Assembly: GCA_038030265.1 (NCBI GenBank)
Contig: CM075942.1
Span: 64,236,926 to 64,300,925 of the forward strand
DNA length: 64,000 nucleotides
Origin: Corythucha ciliata
Taxonomy: Eukaryota > Arthropoda > Insecta > Hemiptera > Tingidae
Direction: 5' to 3'
Shown here in pieces: positions 58,801-64,000 of the stretch (position 1 is the first letter of the stretch; each line of letters starts with the position of its first letter). Both the position numbers and the translations under genes were made by a program. The notes beneath the pieces were generated by a model. The model was not told where the DNA came from. It was given only the letters and a program-made list of their open reading frames with translations, and made no database searches.

Positions 58801-60719
58801 TTCGATCAATTGCCTAGAAATCGACCAACTGAAAATTGGAAAATATTTTGTTCGTTACTTGACAAGAGTATGTATCCTGCTTTAGAGTACGAACTCAGTT
58901 AGGCATTTTCAAGGCGCGAATCGTTAATTTAACCATTTTGTGGACGAAAACTGTCAGTTTGCCATTTCGACGGTGCAAAGTGTCAGGTAATTTACAAAAG
59001 GAGTGAATATTAGTTATGGTGATATTTTCAGGGCAAAAATCCATGCCATTTAAGGTCCGAGTGGTCGTTTTCGCCTTTTTTTAGAGCGAGAATTGCCAGT
59101 TTTGCCATTTTTACAGCAGATAATGCATGTTTAGCCATTAGACTTTTTTCAGGTCGCGAATAGTTAGTTTAGCCGTTTTTGGGACACGAATATGGTCCGT
59201 CCAGCCAAAGGCGCGAATAGTCAGAGCGAAAGATGCAGAAATTTTTGGCGCGCAAATTGCCAGTTTGGCCATTTTTGGCGCGCGAATGGTTGATTTAGGC
59301 ATTTTTAAGGCTGCGATAATCGTCAGATTTTTTTCAGGGCACTTGATTTCGGTTTGGCTATTTTTAGAGCAGGAATTTCCAGTTTGGTAATTTTAAGGGC
59401 TCAAAATATAGTCAGTTCAGCCCTTTGCAAGGCGCTAATAGACAGTTTGGTAATAGACTTTGGGGTGCGATTACAGTCAGTTTAGCCGTTTTTAGGGAGC
59501 GGAATAGTCATAGTTTGGCTATTTCGTTGGGCATGAAATCTTAAATTATTTCGTCCATACGAGATTCGTGCAAATTCTATTCTCCGGGTCGTTGGGGACG
59601 AAATGTTGTCAATAACCGCGAATTTACCCCCTTTCTCCCAGAGTAATGCGGCAATTTCCCATCTTTCGTATCAGGATGATACACATATAATGTTCCGTCA
59701 AAAATTATTTCGTCAACGAGTTCCCCGCACATTCTGTTTTCCTGGTCGTTGGGGGCTCCGCCACTGCATGGGAAGGATAAGAGGTATATTCGATGTGTTC
59801 AAAATGGAAATTTGGGGGCCAAAGACATGCATTTTCTGTTACAGTGATTCAAAAAAGGCAAACGGATTATTTGTTTCTCCCGTTCATCTCACTTTTTAGT
59901 AAAAAAAGCAAAAAACAAATCACGATTTTCCGCGGGACGACCGCGAGGGAAGTCCCGTCCCGCGACGGAAATTTTGACTTTGTCCCGCGTTCCGTCCCGC
60001 AAACTAATTTTCAAGTCCCGTCTCGCGCGCGGACCCCTAGATCTTACTGAAAATATCAATTTGGATAACCATGACGCTGAGTCAGGGAATAGCCAGAGAA
60101 TTTCGTTCTGGGGAAGTTGTAGACACCCTGTAAATCACGCGTCTGCCTCGAAGATCAGTCCCAGAACCTTTGACAAAATTACCCTAAAATTTCAAACCAC
60201 TTAGTTAGGAGGTTTGAGAGATGCTTTTGATGACGTTTTTGCACAATTGACCTCGCGACTCCAACGGGAGGTGCCATGCCCCCTGTGTGGCCCATCCCTT
60301 GGATCCACCACTGCTCTGGACCCATGCCACTGTTCTTACCTTAGAACGCACCACTTTTGTGATGCACTATGAAACCTTGTAGTGGTGGGGAGCTTCTAGT
60401 ACATTTATTTCCTAGGCGCAGCAAAAGTTTCTGTTTCTACGTTACTGACATAGTAAATTGGTAACATTGTGTCAGCTTTGAGACGGCTACTTCTAACTGG
60501 TGACAGTCGATCTCGGCCAGTATTGTCGATCAGCTCGATTTCGAGCTACTTGTAACGTTCGCAATTCAAATAATATGATGATCAAACAAAAGGAGACGAT
60601 AATAGTGATAGTTAAATGATAATTTTTTACTGTTTCAGAGTTCGCCATCTCCAAAAAGGAAAGAATCTGAAATTACCACCAATTTTGGTACTATGGACCT
60701 GACCGAATCTATAGTCTGA
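28041..60719 (+). CDS. Ubiquitin carboxyl-terminal hydrolase, USP31/USP43-like, ten exons
   Basis: Cysteine protease that removes ubiquitin from proteins. Exons: 28041-28838, 48578-48820, 49307-49445, 49801-49945, 50008-50125, 50193-50650, 50710-50921, 50990-51196, 51269-51375 and 60639-60719, giving 835 residues with every phase closing. The basic, proline-rich N-terminus is followed by the Cys box [18 protein letters not shown] (nucleophile C151). Zinc-ribbon cysteines are C306/C309 and C595/C598. The His box is GHYT (H702), with WYCFDD (D719/D720) after it. Residues about 348-410 look like a ubiquitin-like insert (inference). The order and spacing match USP31/USP43; those vertebrate proteins are longer, and the C-terminus here is short. 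The ATG at 28041 is preferred because it is the first in-frame Met with plausible context. The 19.7-kb first intron splits the Cys box from the rest. Confidence 0.92.
29290..29590. repeat. Dispersed repeat carrying the empty hAT target site
   Basis: In reverse complement this matches 25240-25323 plus 26986-27077 (words TGGACCCGCTTTTGGCCC and ATGGCCCGGACGGCGGA). The uninterrupted target AACTAGAT is at 29492-29499. AAATTTTACTCATGG at its left edge also matches sequence near 27365-27380. Confidence 0.85.
29591..30365. other. Intronic spacer with a small inverted repeat
   Basis: AAGCGCTTTTCGGCTACTTA (29828 on) is mirrored by GCCGAATAGCGCTTCTGATA (29984 on), and CAGACCA pairs occur between. This is another short foldback structure of about 170-200 bp. 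No exon was recognised. Confidence 0.55.
30366..31855. mobile_element. TIR DNA transposon carrying a second element, 1490 bp
   Basis: It has the same perfect 15-bp TIRs as 20652-21102 (AATGGGGAACTTGCA at 30366-30380, complement at 31841-31855). The outer segments align with the 451-bp relative, while about 1.04 kb in the middle is extra and has its own inverted ends. No coding capacity was seen. Confidence 0.88.
30572..31612. mobile_element. Inner TIR element, about 1041 bp, TA-flanked
   Basis: TTAGTACGGTGCAATTAG at 30569-30586 is exactly complementary to 31598-31615. Inverted similarity continues about 110 bp inward (CAACATCCAAAGTTAAAGTT, AATTGTTCCTCACAACCC, AATATGTGGG on the opposite arm). 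A TA dinucleotide flanks each end, as in Tc1/mariner insertions, but palindromic ends make the exact duplication uncertain. Confidence 0.8.
31860..32509. other. Intronic spacer
   Basis: AT-rich, with loose short-word repetition. No gene or bounded element was recognised. Confidence 0.4.
32510..33180. repeat. Short-unit repeat array, family D, long copy
   Basis: Units of about 21-25 bp contain GTTTTGGGGTAAAATCGTC or GTTTTGTGGTAAAATC words. The family is shared with 21620-21840. Confidence 0.8.
33181..33949. other. Intronic spacer with one transposon-end word
   Basis: GGCTGGCTACGCCCCT at about 33301 resembles the end of a hAT-like element, but its partner was not found. Around 33408-33450 GCTAGTGCTAGTGCT repeats briefly. 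Confidence 0.4.
33950..34300. repeat. Family A minisatellite
   Basis: Units with GATTCGCCACTAAAATTGAG and AAAAAACGCTGATT words. Confidence 0.7.
34301..35049. other. Intronic spacer
   Basis: No gene was recognised; AATAGCGTCT and CCCACTTATCAGTGGGTGGG (about 34840) give small palindromic words. Confidence 0.4.
35053..35260. mobile_element. PIF/Harbinger-type MITE, 208 bp, TAA target duplication
   Basis: The left end starts GGCTCGTGTCACAC; the complement of the right end is GGCTAGTTTCAGACAC. Inverted pairing runs about 90 bp (GGTTTCCCGAGGCGCG, GCGCGAACGCGG, GTGCCTCGCATGTGTG on both arms). TAA precedes (35050-35052) and follows (35261-35263) the element, matching the 3-bp TAA/TTA target of the PIF/Harbinger superfamily. 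Confidence 0.88.
35264..40960. other. Repeat-poor block of USP intron 1
   Basis: This 5.7-kb stretch lacks the minisatellites seen elsewhere. It contains splice-like segments with coding-like reading, such as 36019-36076 and the pair 37501-37650/37765-37910, and open frames at 38112-38675 (187 aa) and 39764-40120. None matches a family I can name. A GA-rich microsatellite is at about 40138-40150. Confidence 0.4.
41440..42600. repeat. Family A minisatellite, switching orientation mid-array
   Basis: From about 41440 to 41850 units read in the GCTAAT...AAAATGAG direction; from about 41930 to 42600 the reverse complement (AATTAGCG, CAATTTTAGC) is used. The whole array is therefore a large imperfect inverted repeat. 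Confidence 0.75.
42601..43817. other. Intronic spacer
   Basis: G10 at about 42615 and C9 at 43341 stand out, with a small palindrome CCCACCTGAAAC / GGTGGGTAATTACCCACC near 43709-43750. Open frames here have no recognised similarity. Confidence 0.4.
43818..43978. repeat. Palindromic GC-rich element
   Basis: AGGGCGGTATGATGCTCATT...GTCGAGGGCGAC (43848-43882) pairs with GTCGCCCGAGATCGTAATGA...GGTATTCCGCCC-type sequence up to about 43948; GTGCCCGAGGTGAAGCC forms the tip. Outer pairing of GACTGTAGAAAATAG with CTATTTTTTGTACAGCC extends it. A related GC-rich block ending GGCTGTACAAAAATAAA lies at 44385-44482, so the two may bound one larger element. Confidence 0.65.
44483..45770. repeat. Family B minisatellite
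   Basis: Degenerate 30-bp units like those at 12690-14300, interrupted by a hAT MITE at 44677-44864. Confidence 0.8.
44677..44864. mobile_element. hAT-type MITE, 188 bp, perfect 8-bp target duplication
   Basis: The ends are CAGGGGCGTACCTAG and the complement of CAGTGGCGTACCCAG. CCTGAAAA stands at 44669-44676 and again at 44865-44872. The insertion split a family B minisatellite unit. The interior is GC-rich with a G9 tract and carries no coding sequence. Confidence 0.93.
45775..46600. repeat. Family A minisatellite, inverted orientation
   Basis: Units of the GTGAATTAGCG...TTTTAGCC type. The array follows directly on the family B array at 44483-45770. Confidence 0.75.
46601..47390. repeat. 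Unclassified repeat with duplicated CTCGTTGTG-type blocks
   Basis: CTAACTCGTTGTGAAATATACC (near 47041) and CCTCACTCGTTGTGTAATATACC (near 47337) are related, and GTACTTTACGTCACTG-type words repeat around 46850-46910. It is probably a composite mobile element. The open frame 47182-47436 reads through it and is not credible as a gene. Confidence 0.45.
47391..47600. repeat. Family A minisatellite remnant
   Basis: A few units of the TCAATTTTAGCC and GTGAATCAG type, same direction as 45775-46600. Confidence 0.6.
47939..47965 (+). repeat. (TGT)n microsatellite
   Basis: Nine uninterrupted TTG/TGT triplets in the 3' part of USP intron 1, followed by imperfect GT-rich sequence. The surrounding 47600-48577 contains a hAT-like end word (GGGTTGGCCACCCCC at about 47816) and nothing else recognised. 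Confidence 0.85.
48578..51375 (+). CDS. USP gene exons 2-9: zinc ribbon to His box
   Basis: Eight exons with short introns (about 60-490 bp) carry [20 protein letters not shown], the ubiquitin-like insert, [45 protein letters not shown] and the His box [20 protein letters not shown]. The Ser-rich stretch after FYQRRGLM in exon 8 resembles that of USP43. All junctions keep phase, so the domain is complete. Confidence 0.95.
51400..52139. other. Intronic spacer with loose tandem words
   Basis: Around 51500-51760 weak 30-40 bp repetition of ATTATCGCCTCAAAATTGAC-like words occurs. G-tracts are at 51418 and 51811. CTGGGTCCGTTATCC near 51820 links it to the 22370 repeat. Confidence 0.45.
52140..52510. 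repeat. Minisatellite, family E
   Basis: Units of about 22-24 bp with TTTGCTGTGGTTGGACC words, as at 22500-22845. Confidence 0.8.
52715..52765 (+). repeat. Hammerhead-like retroelement motif (degenerate)
   Basis: CTGATGA at 52724-52730 is followed by GGCCT-AGAC-AGGCT, a 5-bp stem with one G-U pair, then GAAA at 52745-52748, the order seen in hammerhead ribozymes. One extra T precedes the stem, and stems I and III are not convincing. Such motifs often mark ends of Penelope-like elements. Confidence 0.35.
52770..53745. other. Intronic spacer, with family B-like units at the right
   Basis: G8 and G10 tracts lie at about 52930 and 53417. From about 53490 to 53740 the sequence resembles inverted family B units. 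Open frames have no recognised similarity. Confidence 0.45.
53750..54560. repeat. Family A minisatellite
   Basis: Clear units with GCTAATTCGCGGCT, CTAAAATTGAG and AAAAAGCGCT words. Confidence 0.8.
54892..55155. mobile_element. 264-bp inverted-repeat element enclosing a tRNA gene
   Basis: Two 70-bp arms, 54892-54961 and 55086-55155, are reverse complements with one mismatch (TATCCGGACG against TATCCGTACG). They start TAATTAATAAATTAATTAAA and end at CACAATTGGAG. Only about 124 bp lie between them, and that space is filled by a tRNA-like gene with its terminator. The AT-rich outer ends hide any target duplication. This may be a MITE that captured a tRNA, or a palindrome formed around one. Confidence 0.9.
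54998..55070 (+). tRNA. tRNA-Thr (GGT), possibly a mobile or pseudo copy
   Basis: The 73-nt cloverleaf has a D stem GCGC/GCGT, anticodon stem CTGGA/TCCAG with loop CTGGTAA (anticodon GGT), variable loop AGGTT and T arm GCGGG/CCCGC with TTCAAAT. The A box TGGCGCAATTGG and B box GGTTCAAATCC are intact, and a T6 terminator follows at 55073. The acceptor stem pairs except G1 against G72, with one G-U. The 5' half resembles tRNA-Asn genes. Animals normally read ACC with an AGT tRNA, so the GGT anticodon is unusual. CCA is not encoded. Confidence 0.85.
55160..55560. repeat. Minisatellite, family F (about 20 bp unit)
   Basis: Units of the type AATTTCCTCATAAAATTGAC run from the edge of the tRNA element. 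Confidence 0.8.
55561..56520. repeat. Degenerate repeats and poly(T) tract
   Basis: ATTTCGCGTAAATTTTGCC-like units occur at 55560-55860, then family C-like units (AAAATCCGCGAAATTTGG). A T28 homopolymer is at 56304-56331. Confidence 0.6.
56521..56732. mobile_element. Foldback MITE, 212 bp
   Basis: The left arm 56521-56603 and right arm 56649-56732 begin with the same GGGAGTTATTGCATAACCGT and pair over about 83 bp with few mismatches. The palindromic words TTATGTGACGTCA and AAATTCAAATTTTGAGTTTA are within. No clear target duplication. Confidence 0.88.
56733..58689. other. Intronic spacer with transposon-end words
   Basis: CCTTGGATCCGCCACTG near 57738 is the end of a hAT-like element without an identified partner. 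ACCTGGAAAACCGGGAATT near 58060 belongs to a dispersed repeat also seen near 52560. The open frame 58210-58629 overlaps sequence shared with 11960-12090 and is likely repeat-derived. Confidence 0.45.
58690..59560. repeat. Family B minisatellite, inverted orientation
   Basis: Units read GGCGCGAATAGTCAGTTTGG and CCATTTTTAGGGC, the reverse complement of 12690-14300. Confidence 0.8.
59561..60638. other. End of USP intron 9
   Basis: A local run of GTCCCGTCCCGCG-type words at 59930-60030 and a hAT-like end (GGATCCACCACTG at about 60303) are the only structures seen. Confidence 0.45.
60639..60719 (+). CDS. USP gene exon 10: C-terminal 26 codons
   Basis: [12 protein letters not shown]... ending LTESIV-stop continues the Ser/Lys-rich tail in phase 0 from exon 9 across a clean acceptor. 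A 3' UTR with two polyadenylation signals follows. The short length makes this the least secure exon. Confidence 0.65.
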   Translation, partial: SSPSPKRKESEITTNFGTMDLTESIV

Positions 60720-60836
60720 CCTCAATTACTCGTTTCGCTTATACCAAGCACGTAAGGTATTGTTTTTAAAATATTTCTATTTGTAAATAACGCCCTCTTC
60801 CCGTTAAATGCACTCCTTGCCGAACAAGTCATTGTA

Positions 60837-60862
60837 AATAAATTCATTTTGTCCTTAATAAA
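60837..60862 (+). terminator. Polyadenylation signals of the USP gene
   Basis: AATAAA at 60837-60842 and 60857-60862, about 120-140 bases after the stop, support transcript ends here. Confidence 0.7.
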
Positions 60863-62491
60863 AGTTAACAACTTTCTCTTTACTGAGATAATCAAAAAAA
60901 CGTTTTTGAAACTTGAACTTTAATCTTCTGGGTAAATTTCTTTATACGCCCCTTTTTGTTTAATATAATAATAGTGGGACCAAAATGTTTGTCAGTTCAA
61001 ATATTTGCCAAAACAAAACACTATCACTAAACAATTTTGTTTAGTGACGGTCTGTACCATCTCTTCTTCCTCGAGCTTTGTTTAAAGACATGTTCTAATA
61101 TTTATTTGCCATTTTTTTTTTAAATGTAAAAAAAGGAATAATTTTGAGTTTACGTTGTAAAATTCAAACAACAATCACCGATCCAAACGTCGTCGGTCAT
61201 TGTCGTAGGACAAATTACCTCGCGCACTAATAAGTTTAGCCTCTAAGCTTTGGCCCCCCCTCTCCCCGTCACCCCTCATGGCCATCCCGGATTGTATCTC
61301 AATGCATGATCAATCATTTCTGTGTGATCTATACATTACTTTTGTATGAAATGTATGGGAATTTAAAGGCCACTTTATTTCGACTTAGCCGTTATGAAAA
61401 ATGGCGGCCAAAAATGCATTGACCGTAAACATTTTCCGGCGCCCTATTTTAAACAACAAAAAAAAATCAGTTACCCTTGCTCCTACCGTATTCTTTGTGA
61501 GTTACGCACTTTTATTTGTTGAGTTATATTTTGTATTTTAATTTTCCTGGTCAATTTCTTCGAATTTTGAAAAGAGTTATACAGGAAAGTGAAACGTGCG
61601 TACGTAATTAAGAAAGTAAAAGTTTATATTTTGTTCACGGTGGCGCTAATTCAATGCACTAGTCAAGCTCGAATTTTATTAAACTCGAATATGAGAGCGT
61701 CTTTGATGATAATTTTATATGAAGTAATAAATTTCATAAAGATGTTAATGCAAGTTACAAAATGTTTATAATAGTTTGATTTAGAATTTTGCGTTGAAAA
61801 AAAAAAGTATGCATAACCTTTGAAAATAAACGCGTTATATTTTTCTTACTTTGTTCGTAACGGACAGGGATCACCGTAGAATTATTATAAAATTTATCGC
61901 GAGCCAGTATATCGGGGACATTTCGTGTCAAATTTACCTGATTGTTATCCCGTTCCTCGTCCCCCCCCCCATCTGTCCCATCACCATCAACAAGTTGTAA
62001 TCCGGAGATGCCGAGGCGACCAAGAATGCTGGAGCATTATTGAAAATGCGTGCTTTTGTTTAGTTCCAGGGCAATTCATTTCCTCCCGTCTTCTCCTTTA
62101 ACGTAATATGATAGAGAGGACGGGTGGAAATGAGCTGCAAAGAAAAAACCCCTTTAAATGCTTAGAAGTCTGGTAGAAATCCCTTAGGATACGGTTGCTA
62201 TGGCTGGAACTACGCCACAGCGTCCCTGAATTCCGCTTGCGGCATTTCTTCAATCCTTTTTGAACCACCTGCGGAAGGACGCATTTTTGCATGTTGTTGT
62301 TAAAATTTACTTCAAAACTGGAAGCTTGCTTCCGAATATTTATTTACATATGTTTTTTTCGGCTTGGAGAATAATTAAATTAATTGTACTACATTCGCGG
62401 AAACATCGAAATTCGTCGTAATTTTTGCTCAGTCTCTCTTTAAATTAAATTAAATTTAACTGCAAAAATTAAATCTTTTGAAATTGAAAAG
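60863..62491. other. Intergenic spacer before the H1-like gene
   Basis: AT-rich and free of the minisatellite families. A short palindrome, CTAAACAAAATTGTTTAG-like, is near 61027-61048. The last 200 bp before 62492 are presumably the promoter; no TATA box is certain. Confidence 0.45.
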
Positions 62492-63076
62492 ATGGAAAGC
62501 TCTTCTTCTGGGGTATTGTCAACTAGCGAATTGAAAAATCACGTTCTTCATGCAATACAAGCAACGAACGTCAACGGATACTTCAAGCTAGAAGATGTAT
62601 TGAAATATTTACGCGATGAACTGAACGAGAACCCCAAGAAAATGTTGCCCCGCGTCGAAAAAATTATCGATCAGATGAAAGACGCTCGGGAATTGGAATC
62701 AGGCGACTTGTGCGAAAAATGCGGAGGGAAAAGGTTGAGAAAATCACGAGGGAGAAAAAGCAGAGGGAAAAGAAGTCGAGGAATGGCTCGCTGCGGATCG
62801 AAAAGAATGCGAGGGAGCAGGAGTCGTGGTGGAAGGAAGCGACGAAGTTCTAGGAGTCGTTGCGGCGGTGGTGGCGGCGGCGGCGGCGGCCGTCGTGGTG
62901 GTGGACGTGGACGTCGTAGCGGCAGGGGTCGAAAAAGTCGACGCGGCGGAGGATGTGGCTCGCCGAGAAGAAAATCAAATCGAAAGCGCTCGGGTATGAG
63001 AAAGTGTGAAGAGGGCTCGGCGAGTGGTGAAGAGGTGAAGACGATGGCCGGACAGCAAGATACAGCCAACGAGTGA
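62492..63076 (+). CDS. H1-like winged-helix protein with Arg/Ser/Gly-rich basic tail (protamine-like candidate)
   Basis: A 194-residue single-exon protein. Residues about 8-72 (SELKNHVLHAI, FKLEDVLKYLRDEL, MLPRVEKIIDQMKDARELES) have the spacing of the three helices of a linker-histone globular domain. Residues 80-170 are very basic, with SRGRKSRG-type repeats, a run of nine Gly after C124 and several RGGGRG motifs. Cysteines are C74, C77, C101, C124, C155 and C172. The tail turns acidic (EEGSASGEE). This layout matches sperm protamine-like (PL-I/H1) proteins, which pack DNA, but the domain match is by eye; an RNA-binding RGG/RS protein is the alternative. The start ATG is preceded by AAAAG. 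Confidence 0.72.
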   Translation: MESSSSGVLSTSELKNHVLHAIQATNVNGYFKLEDVLKYLRDELNENPKKMLPRVEKIIDQMKDARELESGDLCEKCGGKRLRKSRGRKSRGKRSRGMARCGSKRMRGSRSRGGRKRRSSRSRCGGGGGGGGGRRGGGRGRRSGRGRKSRRGGGCGSPRRKSNRKRSGMRKCEEGSASGEEVKTMAGQQDTANE

Positions 63077-63127
63077 TACTTCTGTTTCTTTTTCTTGCTC
63101 AATGCTTCTTATAAGGGAAAATTCGTG

Positions 63128-63133
63128 AATAAA
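63128..63133 (+). terminator. Polyadenylation signal of the H1-like gene
   Basis: AATAAA 52 bases after the stop codon. No histone 3' stem-loop was seen, so the messenger is probably polyadenylated, as for replacement-type or sperm-type histones. Confidence 0.65.
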
Positions 63134-63769
63134 ATGAGAGACCATCCCTGTTTCCTTCCTTCCTCGTATGAATGGCCTAGGTCTGTTCCATGAAAACAAG
63201 TGTGGAACAGGGCTAGTTGGAGTAATTTTGGTGTAGACTAGAGAGAAGTGCGTGTTCATTGGCAGGGCCGTCTTTATTAAAGTCGGGGCTCGGGATAACA
63301 TTGGGCCTCCTCTTTTATCGAACTTCGCCCACTAAAATAAAATGTTGTATCTGATGTACCAATTTCACGGTGTTTGCGCACTAAAAACCCATTTCTGCAG
63401 GTCTGACTCACAGAAACCCCAATGTCGCAGTAGTTACATTGCTGAAAACCCAGTTTTGAGGCTGTTTGTTGCTTAGAAGTCAAGTCCAGTTTAGGGGGCT
63501 AAAATACCGCAGTTACTTTCACAGGAGACGAGAATTCTAAGCTCAATTCTTTACAACAGGGATGTTAGTATTTTTGACGGTTCACGACCCTTTTAACTGT
63601 GCTAATTCAGTTTCTGGGGTCGAATTGACGATTTCCCTCGCGATATAATTGCTGAGCTACCGAGTTCTCATTCTACCGACTCATCCGCCCCGAACGTAAG
63701 CCTACCACTTGACTTTCCACGTCAAGCTGCCCACCCAAAGGCCCAAAGGCTGGCTATACGATCCAAGCC
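63134..63769. repeat. Spacer with family C-like units
   Basis: Words such as ACTCACAGAAACCCCAATG and GCTGAAAACCCAGTTTTG around 63310-63500 resemble the 20090-20600 array. No gene was recognised. Confidence 0.45.
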
Positions 63770-64000
63770 GTGAACTAAGTTTTAGACGCGAATTAGCTAT
63801 TTTTCTCATTTTTATCCTTGCTTTTCCTCAATTAGCACTTTTCACAAATTTTAGTCGACAATGAGTTCTTTTGCTTTAGCCAAGATAATTAGCAATTTTT
63901 ATCTCAACAACGAAGTGGCCGTTGAAACCGTGAATTCAAGGTCGCGTGATCGTCAGTTTAAGTCTTTTCAAGGCGTGAATCTGTCAGTCTAGTGATTTTT
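63770..64000. repeat. Family A minisatellite, running off the window
   Basis: Units with GCGAATTAGCTATTTT and TTAGTCGACAATGAG words continue to about 63930, then a family B-like unit (GGCGTGAATCTGTCAGTCTA) closes the window. Confidence 0.6.

Larger units (their letters stand above)
51376..60638 (+). other. USP intron 9, about 9.3 kb
   Basis: The intron runs from GTGAGTGATT to TACTGTTTCAG. It holds minisatellite arrays, a tRNA-like gene within inverted repeats and a MITE. The final exon was placed by phase and by its continuation of the Ser/Pro/Lys-rich tail, so the length of the intron is less certain than the other junctions. Confidence 0.7.

Noticed and set aside
58530..60316. Possible large hAT element between GCGCGGATCCAAAG at 58537 and GGATCCACCACTG at 60303
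   Set aside because: The ends are only loosely alike and no 8-bp duplication flanks them.
62671..63102. 143-residue Pro/Arg-rich minus-strand frame
   Set aside because: It is the shadow of the Arg/Gly-rich tail of the H1-like gene.
1..64000. CRISPR array
   Set aside because: The tandem repeats are degenerate, lack distinct spacers and lie in animal introns and spacers; no Cas-like gene is present.

Overview
This window looks like nuclear DNA from an intron-rich invertebrate animal. Protein genes have GT-AG introns, and their closest recognisable relatives are animal genes: alpha-tubulin acetyltransferase, TTC27, phospholipid phosphatase 6, a BED-finger/hAT protein of ZBED type and a USP31/USP43-type deubiquitinase. 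There are no operons, ribosome binding sites or other prokaryotic signals. The species cannot be named from the sequence. A histone-H1-like basic protein and the very repeat-rich spacers would suit many marine invertebrates.

Layout, all protein genes on the + strand: 1-1265 the 3' part of ATAT1 (alpha-tubulin K40 acetyltransferase); 1266-7120 repeats and transposon remnants; 7121-9574 TTC27 as a single uninterrupted reading frame; 9772-10555 a three-exon PLPP6-type PAP2 phosphatase; 10556-14853 spacer dominated by a 30-bp minisatellite; 14854-18858 a ten-exon ZBED/hAT-derived gene; 18859-28040 spacer with DNA transposons; 28041-60719 a ten-exon USP31/43-like ubiquitin protease whose first and last introns are about 19.7 kb and 9.3 kb; 62492-63076 a single-exon H1-like, Arg/Ser/Gly-rich basic protein. 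Exon junctions were worked out by eye from splice sites, phase and family similarity; the reading phase closes in every gene.

Most of the rest is repeats. Several arrays of degenerate units (about 20-35 bp) occur in both orientations and fill spacers and the two long USP introns. Set into them are well-bounded DNA transposons: a 1.66-kb hAT-type element with an 8-bp target duplication and an empty paralogous site elsewhere in the window; a 188-bp hAT MITE with a perfect 8-bp duplication; a 208-bp PIF/Harbinger-type MITE with a TAA duplication; a TIR element carrying a second TIR element inside it, with an uninterrupted relative 10 kb away; and several foldback elements. The most unusual object is a tRNA-Thr(GGT)-like gene with intact A box, B box and T-tract terminator, lying exactly between two 70-bp inverted repeats (54892-55155) in the last USP intron.

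The genes do not form a pathway; they are independent housekeeping or regulatory genes (tubulin acetylation, TPR scaffold, lipid phosphate metabolism, ubiquitin removal, chromatin packing).
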